Made by a program: the position numbers and the translations under genes. A stretch of DNA of 64,000 nt from Bacillus pumilus (GTDB lineage: Bacteria; Bacillota; Bacilli; Bacillales; Bacillaceae): positions 2,478,272-2,542,271 of the forward strand of contig NZ_CP047089.1 in the NCBI RefSeq assembly GCF_009937765.1, read 5' to 3'. The notes below the pieces were generated by a model. The model saw nothing but the letters and a program-made list of their open reading frames with translations. It was not told where the DNA came from and made no database searches. Positions 42,851 to 53,800 of this stretch are shown here, piece by piece. Numbering within the stretch: the stretch's first letter is position 1; every line of letters begins with the position of its first letter.

Positions 42851-43793
42851 TGATTTGTTTTATCGCAGCTGTTTCTTCAATTGCTTTTTTCCAATTGTGA
42901 AGCTGCATGATCAAGAAGTTGCTCCATACTTATTAAATGATCAATTTGTCTACGGGATTACAGAGAACGGCTTGCTACAGATTGACTGGATGTCGGCACA
43001 CGATCCAGAAAAGATTATGAATTTACAAGGCATTCAAGTGGAAAAAGTGACGTATTGTCCCAACCTCATTGAAAAGGTCAAGCAAGATGTGACGAGTGGC
43101 CGCCCGGTCATTGTATGGGTAGACCCTTACGTTCAGCGAGGCAGAAAAGAGTATTTGACAACACATAGCCGTCATTCCATTTTAATCACAGGTTTCGATG
43201 AAAATCAGCAAATCTTTCACGTATTAGAGAATCGACATTTAGATAATTTGTCTTATGAGCATCAAGTGCTGTCATTTAAAGATGTACAGAAAGGGCATGA
43301 CACCTTTCATGAGCATTTTCAGCCGAATGATCAATTTCATTCTTATGCGGCCTTCTACTTTGATTCAGACAAGCTTTCGACTGAATTATTTAATCGAAAA
43401 ACGACTTATTTCCTGAGAAATATGCATGGTCAGATAGACGAAATAGAAAAAGGAATCACAGCTCTTGAAACATTTTATGAGCAGTTTTCGCAATGGGATG
43501 ATATCGACAAGCTCGTGGCGTCTTTCAATCAGATCATGAATACGAAGAAAGTGGAGCTGTATCGACTGAACCTCATCAAAGACGATCTACCTGAGCTAGT
43601 GGAATGGATGGAACGTATTTTAGCAGAATGGGAGAAAGCAAGACATCAGGCAGCAAAACTCCTTTTTTCAGGTGAGATGTCTAGTAGGTACCAAGCCAAT
43701 ATTAAAGCTTCTTTAGAACAAATCATCCATGACGAAACACATTGGCTAGAAGCGTTGGCAATCAAATGCAAAAGGGAGTGTGGCGTGTCGTGA
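42813..43793 (+). CDS. BtrH-like acyltransferase/cysteine-protease-fold protein
   Basis: A 326-residue protein whose first ~180 residues resemble the BtrH N-terminal family (butirosin biosynthesis H), with C20 and C24 in SCFFNCFF and HSILITGFD near 121-129. BtrH moves an ACP-bound aminoacyl chain onto an acceptor; related proteins occur in some NRPS clusters. The C-terminal ~120 residues are helical and charged. By gene order it would be amiC. Its role here is unknown: acyl transfer off a carrier or proofreading are possible. It overlaps amiB by 38 bp. Confidence 0.7.
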   Translation: MTVKQISGIHPYNDLFYRSCFFNCFFPIVKLHDQEVAPYLLNDQFVYGITENGLLQIDWMSAHDPEKIMNLQGIQVEKVTYCPNLIEKVKQDVTSGRPVIVWVDPYVQRGRKEYLTTHSRHSILITGFDENQQIFHVLENRHLDNLSYEHQVLSFKDVQKGHDTFHEHFQPNDQFHSYAAFYFDSDKLSTELFNRKTTYFLRNMHGQIDEIEKGITALETFYEQFSQWDDIDKLVASFNQIMNTKKVELYRLNLIKDDLPELVEWMERILAEWEKARHQAAKLLFSGEMSSRYQANIKASLEQIIHDETHWLEALAIKCKRECGVS

Positions 43794-44500
43794 AATTATT
43801 TTGCTTACCGTACGCAGGTGGAGCAAGTACCGTATTCAGTACGTGGAAATCTTATATAGACCGGTCAATAGAAATTCATGCCCTTGAACTCCCTGGGCAC
43901 GGGACAAGAATGACAGAGTCTGTGCTCACCGATTTACAGCAGGTCGCAGATGATCTATATGACCAGGCTTCCTCCTCTTTAAAAGAAGGAGAGCCCTATG
44001 CAATTTTCGGTCATAGCATGGGAGCCGTCCTTGCATATGAATTACAAAAAAGAATGCAAACAAGGTTAAACAGAGAGCCTGTCCATGTCTTTTATTCTGG
44101 GCGCTTCCCACCACATATTCCAGAAAAGAAAGTCTATCATCAGCTGTCAGATTCCAAATTAAAAGAGGCGATCATTGCGATGGGAGGCGTTCCTGAGGAA
44201 CTTGCTGATAACCATGCAGTGCTTGATTTCTTTCTGCCGATTTTAAGAGCAGACTTTCAGCTTTTGGAGACCTATTTGTGTGAGGAAGTCGTTCCAGCTG
44301 CTTGTCCAATTTCTATTTTTTATGGTACGCGTGATTTGCCTTCTGTGCTGTTCGATTTAGACGATTGGGATCAATATACAAGCGAAGATTGTGCGTTTTT
44401 CGAATTCGATGGAGATCACTTCTTTATTCATTCATTAACAAATGAAGTCGTAGAAAAAATCAATGTCATTTTAAAGCGAATTGGAGTGTTGGAGAAATGA
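43790..44500 (+). CDS. Type II thioesterase
   Basis: A 236-residue alpha/beta hydrolase of the GrsT/SrfD type. FCLPYAGGAS at 4-13, the nucleophile motif GHSMG with Ser76, and FDGDHFFI near 205 carrying the catalytic His. Such enzymes clear wrong or stalled acyl groups from carrier domains. GTG 43790 overlaps the stop of the preceding gene (GTGA) and has AGGGAG upstream. An upstream ATG at 43742 is less likely. Overlaps the dehydrogenase gene by 4 bp. By order this would be amiD. Confidence 0.85.
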   Translation: MKLFCLPYAGGASTVFSTWKSYIDRSIEIHALELPGHGTRMTESVLTDLQQVADDLYDQASSSLKEGEPYAIFGHSMGAVLAYELQKRMQTRLNREPVHVFYSGRFPPHIPEKKVYHQLSDSKLKEAIIAMGGVPEELADNHAVLDFFLPILRADFQLLETYLCEEVVPAACPISIFYGTRDLPSVLFDLDDWDQYTSEDCAFFEFDGDHFFIHSLTNEVVEKINVILKRIGVLEK

Positions 44501-45354
44501 ACACGAAGCACGTAGGTGTGATAGGAGCAGGTGTCATGGGGGCTGATATGGCATTAGACCTCTCAGCAAATGGCTATCAAGTCACATTAGTTGATGTCAC
44601 AGAAGAAAAGTTAAACGAAGCGCTGGAAAAAATCAAGAAGACCTATCAATTGGTTCAATTTGTGAGAAAAAAGAAAATCTCATTGTCTTTAGAAGACGTC
44701 TTGTCTCAAATTCAGCTGTCAACTTCACTTGAAGGCTTACATGACGCGCATATCATCATTGAAAATGTGACGGAAGATTGGGAGATTAAAAAACCTATTT
44801 ATGAAGAGCTACGAGATATTTGTGCGAAAGAAACCATCTATTTTGTAAACACAAGCTGTATCTCCATCACAAAGGTAGGGTCCCTTATGCATCATCCTGA
44901 GAATGTGATTGGGGCGCACTTTATGAACCCTGTTCCTCTTAAAGCGTTAGTTGAGGTCATCAGAGGAAAAGCCACTTCTGATGACACAGTGGAAACGGCA
45001 AAAGGTTTCTTGAAATCGTTTGATAAAACACCAGTTGTGGTGCATGATTTTCCGGGATTTGTTTCCAACCGTGTGCTGATGCTGACAATCAACGAAGCGA
45101 TTTGGGCGGTGCAAGATCAAGTTGCCACGCCAGCGGATGTCGATAAAATTTTCCGCGGAGGTTTTGGTCATAAAATGGGACCACTTGCGACAGGAGACTT
45201 AATTGGGCTGGATACGATTTTGAATTCATTGCTTGTTTTATACGAGAGCTACAAAGATCCGAAGTTCCGTCCATGTCCTCTGCTTGTCAAAATGGTTGAT
45301 GCAGGCGAGTACGGCAAAAAATCAGGCAAGGGCTTTTTCCAATATGACATGTGA
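44497..45354 (+). CDS. 3-hydroxyacyl-CoA dehydrogenase-like enzyme of hydroxymalonyl-ACP synthesis
   Basis: A 285-residue NAD-binding dehydrogenase, with the Rossmann motif GAGVMG at 10-15, HFMNPVPLK near 140, GFVSNRVLM near 188. Homologues (FkbK, ZmaG, XcnB type) oxidise glyceryl-ACP in making methoxymalonyl or hydroxymalonyl extender units. First of four genes forming that cassette. No O-methyltransferase accompanies it here, so hydroxymalonyl-ACP is the likely product. Confidence 0.85.
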   Translation: MNTKHVGVIGAGVMGADMALDLSANGYQVTLVDVTEEKLNEALEKIKKTYQLVQFVRKKKISLSLEDVLSQIQLSTSLEGLHDAHIIIENVTEDWEIKKPIYEELRDICAKETIYFVNTSCISITKVGSLMHHPENVIGAHFMNPVPLKALVEVIRGKATSDDTVETAKGFLKSFDKTPVVVHDFPGFVSNRVLMLTINEAIWAVQDQVATPADVDKIFRGGFGHKMGPLATGDLIGLDTILNSLLVLYESYKDPKFRPCPLLVKMVDAGEYGKKSGKGFFQYDM

Positions 45355-45368
45355 GAGGAGAATAACCA

Positions 45369-46424
45369 ATGGCTAAGCAAATCAAGTGTGTTGTCTGGGA
45401 TTTAGATCATACATTATGGGATGGGATTTTACTTGAGTCAGATGAAGTGACGTTAAAACCATCGATGAAGGAAGTACTAACAGAGTTAGATGAGCGTGGC
45501 ATCCTTCTTTCTATAGCAAGCCGGAATGATGAAGCAGCCGTCATGGAAAAGCTTTCTGCCTTCGGAATCGACCATTTCTTTCTCTATCCAGAGATTCATT
45601 GGAATGCCAAATCTAGTTCATTAGAGAGAATCAGTGAGCGCCTAAATATTCATAAAGATACCATTCTCTTTATTGATGATCAGCCATTTGAACGAGAAGA
45701 AGTAAAGGCAGTTCATCCAGAGATTACGTGCTGGGATGCAGTGGATTATCTGTCATTACTCACTGATGATCGCTTGCGTCCAGTCTTTATCACAGAAGAT
45801 GCTAGACGACGCAGAAGAATGTATTTAGAAGCGGACAAAAGGCAGCAGGAAGAAGAGAAATATGAAGGGCCGCCTGAGAAATTCTTAGCGTCTTTACAAA
45901 TGAAATTCGTGATATCAGAAGCAGGAGAACAAGACCTTCAGCGCGCTGAAGAATTGACCGTTCGTACCAACCAATTAAATGCGAGCGGGAAAACCTACGA
46001 TTATGAAGAGCTTGATTTCTTCCGTCAATCAGATTCCCACTTGCTGCTTGTCTGTGAACTTGAAGATAAATTCGGTTCCTATGGAAAAATTGGACTCTCA
46101 TTAATAGAAGAAACAGGTGACACATGGCATGTCAAACTACTGCTGATGTCTTGTCGCGTCATGTCTCGTGGTGTCGGGACCATCTTACTTACAACGATTT
46201 TGCAAGAAGCGAAAAAGCGAGAAAAGCGGCTTGTGGCTGATTTTAAACAAACGGATCGAAATCGCATGATGTATATCACATACAAGTTTGCGAATTTCAA
46301 AGAGATTGAGAAGGGGGAGGATGGCTATATCTTGTTTGAAAATGATTTAAGCATGATTCAGCCTTTCCCAGAATACGTAGATGTCAATATTGAATTAAAT
46401 CAGAAAGATCCAGCCAAACAATAA
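45369..46424 (+). CDS. FkbH-like HAD protein, glyceryl-ACP forming
   Basis: A 351-residue HAD-superfamily IIIC protein. The nucleophile motif DLDHT is at residues 11-15, FIDDQPFEREEV near 98 is the metal site, and the C-terminal ~150 residues are GNAT-like. FkbH-type enzymes load 1,3-bisphosphoglycerate onto an ACP as glyceryl-ACP, the first step to hydroxy- or methoxymalonyl-ACP. GAGAGGAG precedes ATG 45369. Confidence 0.88.
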   Translation: MAKQIKCVVWDLDHTLWDGILLESDEVTLKPSMKEVLTELDERGILLSIASRNDEAAVMEKLSAFGIDHFFLYPEIHWNAKSSSLERISERLNIHKDTILFIDDQPFEREEVKAVHPEITCWDAVDYLSLLTDDRLRPVFITEDARRRRRMYLEADKRQQEEEKYEGPPEKFLASLQMKFVISEAGEQDLQRAEELTVRTNQLNASGKTYDYEELDFFRQSDSHLLLVCELEDKFGSYGKIGLSLIEETGDTWHVKLLLMSCRVMSRGVGTILLTTILQEAKKREKRLVADFKQTDRNRMMYITYKFANFKEIEKGEDGYILFENDLSMIQPFPEYVDVNIELNQKDPAKQ

Positions 46425-46451
46425 AAAAGCGAAAAGCGAGGAGAATAAAAC

Positions 46452-46721
46452 ATGAACCTACACGAACAAGTAAGAGCCTATATCGAGCAAAACCTAGTGG
46501 TATTTGATGAGGAAATTGAGCTTGGAAATGATGATCATATTTTTGAACAAGGCTTTGTGAATTCTCTATTTGCGATGAAACTAGTGAACTATATCGAACA
46601 TGACTTTCAATTCAAATTAGATAACGAAGACCTCGACATTGCTCATTTTAGTACGGTCAATCGCATTGTCGCCTTAATTGAGAGAAAACAACAGGGGGCG
46701 GCTCTTCATGAAAACAGCTGA
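46452..46721 (+). CDS. Stand-alone acyl carrier protein for hydroxymalonyl
   Basis: An 89-residue carrier. The phosphopantetheine serine is S38 in FVNSLFAM, in place of the usual GxDSL. It would hold glyceryl- and then hydroxymalonyl units, which the AT of the giant hybrid enzyme picks up. GAGGAG precedes ATG 46452. It overlaps the acyl-CoA dehydrogenase gene by 14 bp. Confidence 0.88.
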   Translation: MNLHEQVRAYIEQNLVVFDEEIELGNDDHIFEQGFVNSLFAMKLVNYIEHDFQFKLDNEDLDIAHFSTVNRIVALIERKQQGAALHENS

Positions 46722-47850
46722 ACAAACGATCAATGCCGTTGAAGACATTCGCCAGTATTGCGATGAATATATCCGTCCGTTTGCCAATGAATTCGATGAG
46801 ACGGAACATTTGCCAGAGTCACTGATTCGAGATATGGCGAAACGAGGCTACTTGGCAGCAGGTATCCCGTCTTCCTATCAAGGGCTAGGGCTTGATCCAA
46901 TCGCATATGGACAGTTCACAGAACAAGTGGGAAAAGCTTGCTGTAATGTACGGACATTATTGACAGTGAATTCACTTGTAGGAGAAGCCATTCTTCGTTA
47001 TGGAACAGAAGAGCAAAAACAAGGTTGGCTCGTTGACTTAGCCAAAGGAGAAAAAATTGGAGCTTTTGCTTTGTCAGAACCGAATATTGGTTCAGATGCC
47101 AATCATGTTGAAACAAGCTATCAAAAGGAAGGGCAATCCTACGTATTAAATGGGAAGAAAAAGTGGATTTCCTTTGGAGCAATTGCCGATTTCTTTATTG
47201 TGATTGCAAGAGACGGTGAACAAGTGACGGCATTCCTTGTTGATCGAAATCAGCCCGGTGTAGAGATTGAGAGGATTACGGGAATGATGGCGAACCGAGC
47301 GTCATATTTAGCGGAAATCACCCTCGATCATGTCCATGTGAATGAATCCTCTGTCTTAGGACCAGTTGGGGGCGGATTTAATCATGTGGTGTCACTCGCA
47401 TTAGACCATGGAAGATACAGTGTCGCATGGGCAGGGCTTGCCATCGCACAGGAAGCCGTTGATTCTCTAGTCACGTATTCGCGTAAAAGAACACAGTTTA
47501 ATGAAAAATTGTACAAGCATCAAATGATCAAAGGCATGATCGGAGATGCGGTGACCCAGCTCCATGCAGCGAGAGCTTTATGCCTAAAGGCTGGGGAAAT
47601 GAGAGAAGCGAATCATCCTGATTCGATCACAGAAACATCTATTGCAAAATATTTCACCTCTAAAATCGCCGTTGACATTACAAATACAAATGTCCAAATT
47701 CATGGCGGAAGTGGATTTAGCCGGGAAAACTCAGCTTCAAGACTATATCGTGAAGCAAAGGTGCTTGAAATTATTGAAGGGACTTCGCAAATTCAGCAGC
47801 AGGTTATTGCTAACTATGGTTTACGCCATTATTTCGTGAAACATTCTTAG
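46708..47850 (+). CDS. Acyl-CoA dehydrogenase-like enzyme of hydroxymalonyl-ACP synthesis
   Basis: A 380-residue acyl-CoA dehydrogenase family protein. ALSEPNIGSDANHVET is the substrate/FAD signature near 123, and QIHGGSGFSRENSASRLYREAKVLEI is the C-terminal block. FkbI/ZmaE-type homologues oxidise ACP-bound glycerate during extender synthesis. I start at ATG 46708 (GGGGGCGG upstream); ATG 46678 lies within the ACP gene. It completes the cassette with the three genes before it. Confidence 0.88.
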   Translation: MKTAEQTINAVEDIRQYCDEYIRPFANEFDETEHLPESLIRDMAKRGYLAAGIPSSYQGLGLDPIAYGQFTEQVGKACCNVRTLLTVNSLVGEAILRYGTEEQKQGWLVDLAKGEKIGAFALSEPNIGSDANHVETSYQKEGQSYVLNGKKKWISFGAIADFFIVIARDGEQVTAFLVDRNQPGVEIERITGMMANRASYLAEITLDHVHVNESSVLGPVGGGFNHVVSLALDHGRYSVAWAGLAIAQEAVDSLVTYSRKRTQFNEKLYKHQMIKGMIGDAVTQLHAARALCLKAGEMREANHPDSITETSIAKYFTSKIAVDITNTNVQIHGGSGFSRENSASRLYREAKVLEIIEGTSQIQQQVIANYGLRHYFVKHS

Positions 47851-47869
47851 AGAGAAAGGAGATGATCCC

Positions 47870-50800
47870 ATGGCTTTACAGCCGCAGAAGCTGGATAAAC
47901 AGAACATTGAAAATATGTTAGGTGTCACTACGATTCAAGAAGGATTGCTGTTTCATCATTTAATGGAACCGAACGGAACAGCTTATTTTGAACAACTGCT
48001 GATCGAAATAGACGGACCGATAGATCGAGACATGTTTGAACAGTCATGGACGAATGTCACCAAACAGCATGAAATGCTTAGAACATTGTTCAGATGGCAG
48101 GAGCTCGCAAGGCCAGTACAAATTGTGCTGAAGGAGCATCAGCCAGACATTCGTTATCGTGATTTGACACAAGCGAAGGAGCCTCTTCATGTGCTGAAAG
48201 AAGAGGTGACGGCACAGAACCGTGAAGAACGCTTTGATCTGCAGGAAGTCCCATTTCGCCTAACGTTATGTGAGGTGAATGATGAAGTCAGCTGGGTTCT
48301 CATTAGCTTCCATCACATTTTATTGGACGGATGGAGCCTTGGGATTGTATTAAGCGATTGGATGAGTGCATATGAACGCTTATCGAATGGGGACAAACCT
48401 CTTCTTGAACAAAGGCCGTCCTACAAATCCTTTGTTAAATGGCAGCAGAAAAACCTTCAGCAAACAGAAGCACAAGCCGCCTATTGGAAAAGTGTTTTCA
48501 ACGGCTGGAGTTATTCAGAACTGCTTCCGAAGTCAAGCGGCGCGTATGAAGAGTCAGAGTCTTTTCATAAATATGAACATCAAGTGGATACTTCCATTGC
48601 GGAGAGCTTGAGCAAATTCACGAATCAATATGATGTGACACTGGCATCTGTGATGTATACGCTGTGGGGAGTTCTGCTATCTAAGTACGCGAACCAAGAT
48701 GATATTGTCTTTGGGACAACAGTATCAGGGAGAAATGCGGATGTCCCTCATATTGAAAAGATGACTGGATTGTTCATTAACACATTACCGCTACGAGTCT
48801 CATTCGAACAGGAGCGGCCTATCCTTGAACAGATGCAGGAAGTGAGCCGTGAGATCGCTGTAAGGAATGAATATGAACATACCCCGCTATCTGACTTAAA
48901 GAAATATGCAGGAATGACGGCAGAGCAATCATTATTTGATTCAATCGTCGTCATTGAGAACTATCCACTAGATCAAATGCTCACGAAAAACGATCAGCCA
49001 ATTCGTATTCGTGGATTTGAGATGACTGAGCAGACAGAGTTTGACCTGACGCTTAGTGTTCAGGCGTTTGATGATCAGCTGCACTTTTCATTGGTGTATA
49101 ACCCCGTCAGCTTTTCAGCTGAGCAAATTGAAAAGTGGTGTCAGCATTTTCTTCATCTCCTGTCTGATGCATGTGCTCATCCGCACAAATCTGCTGCTCA
49201 ACTACAGCTGCTATCAGAAGAAGAGAAAGAAAAGCAGTTAGCTGTCTTCCAGCAATATGGCGGAGCAACCTCTAGCAATGAGCCAACCGTGATTGATCTA
49301 TTTGAAGCACAAGTAGAGCGAACGCCAGCGGCAGCCGCAGTTGAGTTTGGCGATACGAAGGTTACATATGAACAACTCAATAAGAGAGTGAACCAGCTCG
49401 CACATTATTTACAAAACAAAGGGGTCAAACAGGAGCAGCGTGTCGGCATTTTAGCAGAGCATTCCATTGAAATGGTCATATCATGCTTAGCGATCTTAAA
49501 AGCTGGTGGTGCATACGTGCCGATTGATCCTGAATATCCTCAGGAACGAATAGAATATCTATTAGAAGACAGCGGAGTAGAATGGCTCTTAACTCATCCA
49601 ATAAAAGGGCTCACCTATGCCTATCATGGAGAAAAAATTGATATCACGCAGCCGGATCTATATACCGGACCATCAGACAACTTGGCAGAAGCCATCACCT
49701 CAGAACAAACAGCCTACTGCATTTATACATCAGGAACGACCGGAAGACCAAAAGGAGTACTCATTCATCATCTTGGCTTAGCCAACTATATTGATTGGGC
49801 GAAGCAAGTATATGTTCGAGGAGAAACAAGGCATTTTGCTTTGTATACCTCACTGTCCTTTGACTTGACGGTTACTTCTATTTTCACACCGCTCATTTCA
49901 GGAAATACCATCATGATTTATCACCATGAAAACCGGCAGTTGCTTGTCGAAGACATCATAAAAGACAATCGCGTACATGTGATGAAACTGACACCATCTC
50001 ATTTACAGTTTATTAAGCATTTGTCTTTCCCAGACAGCCAAATGAAATGTTTCATTTTAGGCGGAGAACAGCTGGAAACATCTTTAGCGAAATCCATTCA
50101 GCAGTCCTTCCCGCAGCCAATTGAAATTGTGAATGAATATGGACCAACTGAAACGGTCGTTGGCTGCATGATTCATCGATATGACCAAGACCTTGATCAA
50201 GACGTGTATGTACCGATTGGAAAGCCTGCACAGCATACAGATATTCTTCTGTTTGACAGACATATGAATCTTATGCCGGAAGGAGCCGTCGGTGAATTAT
50301 ATATTGGCGGAAAAGGTGTCGCAAAAGGCTATTTGAATCGCCCAGAACTAACCGAAGAAAGGTTCGTCGATCACCCTTTCCAGCCAGGTGAAAAAATTTA
50401 TAAAACAGGTGATGCAGCGCGCATTCTCCCTAATGGACTCATTCAATTTTTAGGTCGAAATGATGATCAAGTGAAGCTGAGAGGTTACCGGATTGAAACA
50501 GGTGAAATAGAATTTTGGCTGAATGAACAGCCAGAAATAAAAGCAGCAGCTGTTGTTGTAAAGCCAGATGTTTCTGGTACACCATGCTTGACCGCATATG
50601 TTGTCACGACAGCCATACTTGATCAAGCGGCAATAAAACAAGCGTTGACTGATCAGTTGCCTGATTATATGATCCCTACTCACTTTGTTCAATTAGACGA
50701 TATGCCACTGACTGCTAATGGCAAACTAGATAAACGAGCTTTACCTGCGTTGAAACAAGCGCAACAAACGAAAAAACAGGCGGGCTCTGACCATCTTTCT

Positions 50801-53800
50801 GATACGGAGAAGGTCATCCAAGACATTTGGAAAAAAGTCCTCGGCTTAGATGAGGTAAGTGTCCATGACAAATTCTTTGACATTGGCGGGCATTCACTCA
50901 ATTTGATTCACGTCAATCAACAGCTCGCTAAGCAATTGAATCAAAGCATTCCAATGGTCGAAATGTTCCGCCGTCCAACGATTAGAGAGCTTGCCTCATA
51001 TGTAAGCGGAGATGCAGAGCAGGTAGCGGCAGACACGCAGTCTGTAAATCAAAAGATAAGAAAAGCCAATGAGCCGATTGCCATTATTGGAATGGCTGGT
51101 AAATTCCCAGGTGCGAAAAATGTTGAGGCATTTTGGCGAAATTTGAAGAATGGAGAAGAATCAATTTCCTTCTTTTCCGATGAAGAACTTCTTGAAGCAG
51201 GTATTGATCGTCAAACCTTTGAGCGATCCGATTATGTGAGGGCAAAAGGTGTAATTGATGGACCTGATTTATTTGATGCATCCTTCTTCGGCTATTCGCC
51301 AGGTCAGGCAGAAATGATGGATCCACAAATACGCCTCCTGCATGAGTATGCCTATAAGGCGCTGGAAGATGCGGGGTATGTCCAAGAAGATTATGCGGGT
51401 AAGGTCGGCTTGTTTACTGGGTCCACATCGAACTTCCAATGGATTCAGCGTTTTGCCTCTTCCCTTGATAGCAGTATGTCAGAGCTGTTTGAAGTGGGTT
51501 CACTCAATGATACGTATACCGTAAGTACAAGAATTGCCCATAAATTGAATTTGAAAGGACCGGCGCTCACGCTGCAAACCGCTTGTTCAACTTCTTTGGT
51601 CGCTTTGCATTTGGCCTGTCAATCCATTGCGAATGGTGATTCAGATGTAGCGCTTGCTGGAGGTGTGTCGATCCTGCACCCAGTGAAATCAGGCTACGTT
51701 TATCAGCAGAACATGGTGAAATCAAGCGATGGCCATTGCCGCGCCTTTGACGATCAAGCAGATGGAACAGTTGGCGGAGATGGTGTTGGTCTTGTTGCTT
51801 TAAAAGCACTTAGTGAAGCCATAGAAGATGGTGACCATATTTATGCGGTCATTAAAGGCTCTGCCATCAACAATGATGGTGATCAAAAGGTTGGTTTCAA
51901 TGCTCCAAGTGTTGAGGGACAGACACGTGTCATTCAGGATGCCCTCCATCAAGCAGATGTTTCACCAGAGACGATTGAATATGTGGAAACACATGGAACG
52001 GGCACATCACTTGGTGATCCGATTGAAATAGAGGCGCTCACAAAGGCCTTCGACACAGAGAAAAAACAATTTTGCCGTATTGGGTCTGTGAAAACCAATA
52101 TTGGACATTTGGATGCAGCAGCAGGAGCAGCTGGCTTGATCAAAGCTGTGCTTTCGCTTGAGCATCACACTTTTGTACCTAGTCTTCACTTCAAAAAAGC
52201 CAATGAAAACATTGCATTTGAACATAGCCCTTTCTTTGTCAATACTGACCTGACCGACTGGAAGCAGCCAGCTTCCCATTTGCGGCGGGCTGGGGTGAGC
52301 TCATTTGGAATGGGTGGAACGAATGCACATGTCATATTAGAAGAAGCACCACAAAGAGATCGTCAGCAAATGCCTCGTTCTGCTGAGCTTCTTGTTCTTT
52401 CAGCAAAGAGCAAAACGAGCTTGGAACGAATGAAAGAAAAACTCGCAAGTCAGATAGAAAACACGCCTTCTATTAATTTGGCAGATGCAGCCTATACGCT
52501 GCAAACAGGAAGACAACCCTTTGGTTTCCGTCAGACATTTGTTGCGGCAAGCAGAGAAGATGCTTTGCGTGTATTAAGGGAAAAGCAAGGCAAGGGCATT
52601 GGAAAGCTCATGCATTCGCATGTGGAGAAACAAAAGATTGTTTTTATGTTTTCTGGACAAGGCAATCAATATCTCAATATGGGATTAGATTTGTACCAGG
52701 AAGAGCCTTACTTTAAACAGCAAATGGATGCTTGTTTTCAAGCATATGAAGAAGCAACTGGGCGAAGTCTTGCTCGTATTCTGTACCCATTAGCGGCTGA
52801 AGCAGAAAAGGCGCGTGAACAATTGGCAAGTACTCAATATGCACAGCCAGCCATTTTTGCCATTGAATATGCCTTATCCATGCTTTTCATTGAATGGGGC
52901 GTTCGTCCTGATGCAATGATCGGTTATAGCTTTGGAGAATTAACGGCAGCCGCCATATCAGGGCTATTCAGCTTAAAGGACGCAATGTCCATGGTCGCCT
53001 ATCGTGCAAATGCGATGCAGTCGTCACCAGCTGGCGTCATGATGAGTGTTCCATTACCTGAGGCAGAGCTAAAACCGATGCTTCCAAAAAATATTTCTCT
53101 CGCAGTTGTCAATAATTCATCATGTATCGTGTCAGGTCTTGAAGAGGCGATAAGTGAATTTGAACAAGAGCTGAAAAGCAACAGATTGATGTGTATGCGA
53201 TTAGGCGGAACCATTGCCGCCCACTCACATGTCATGAAAGAGGCAGCGGAGCAATTCGGAGAAAAATTAACGCATATGAAAGCCAAGTCGCTTCGCATTC
53301 CATTCATTTCGAATTTGTCAGGAGATTGGATGACAGATACGAGTGCGAAAGATATGTCTTATTGGAAAAGACATATGACCGATACAGTTCGCTTTGCTGA
53401 AGGCATCACAAATATTTTACAAGAGGACAATATTCAATTAATTGAGATAGGGCCAGGACAAGATCTAAGCGTGATGGTCAACCGGTCGCTGAACGGCCTG
53501 AACCAGCATGTATGTCATGTGTTAAGGCATGCAAAACAAGATGTGACAGATACGGAATTTTTACTTGGTCAAATGGGACGCCTCTGGACAAACGGATTAT
53601 CCATTGATTGGGACAAGTTCCATCTAAACCGTCAGCCGTGGAAAATACCGCTGCCAACGTATGCGTTTGATCAAACCTCCTATTGGTATGATGCAGCAGA
53701 TCGTGTGAAACAAGAAAAACCAAAGCAGTCTGGACGAAAGCAGCAAATGGATGAATGGTTCTATACCCCTCATTGGGAAGCGGATCTTTTACCTTGCGTG

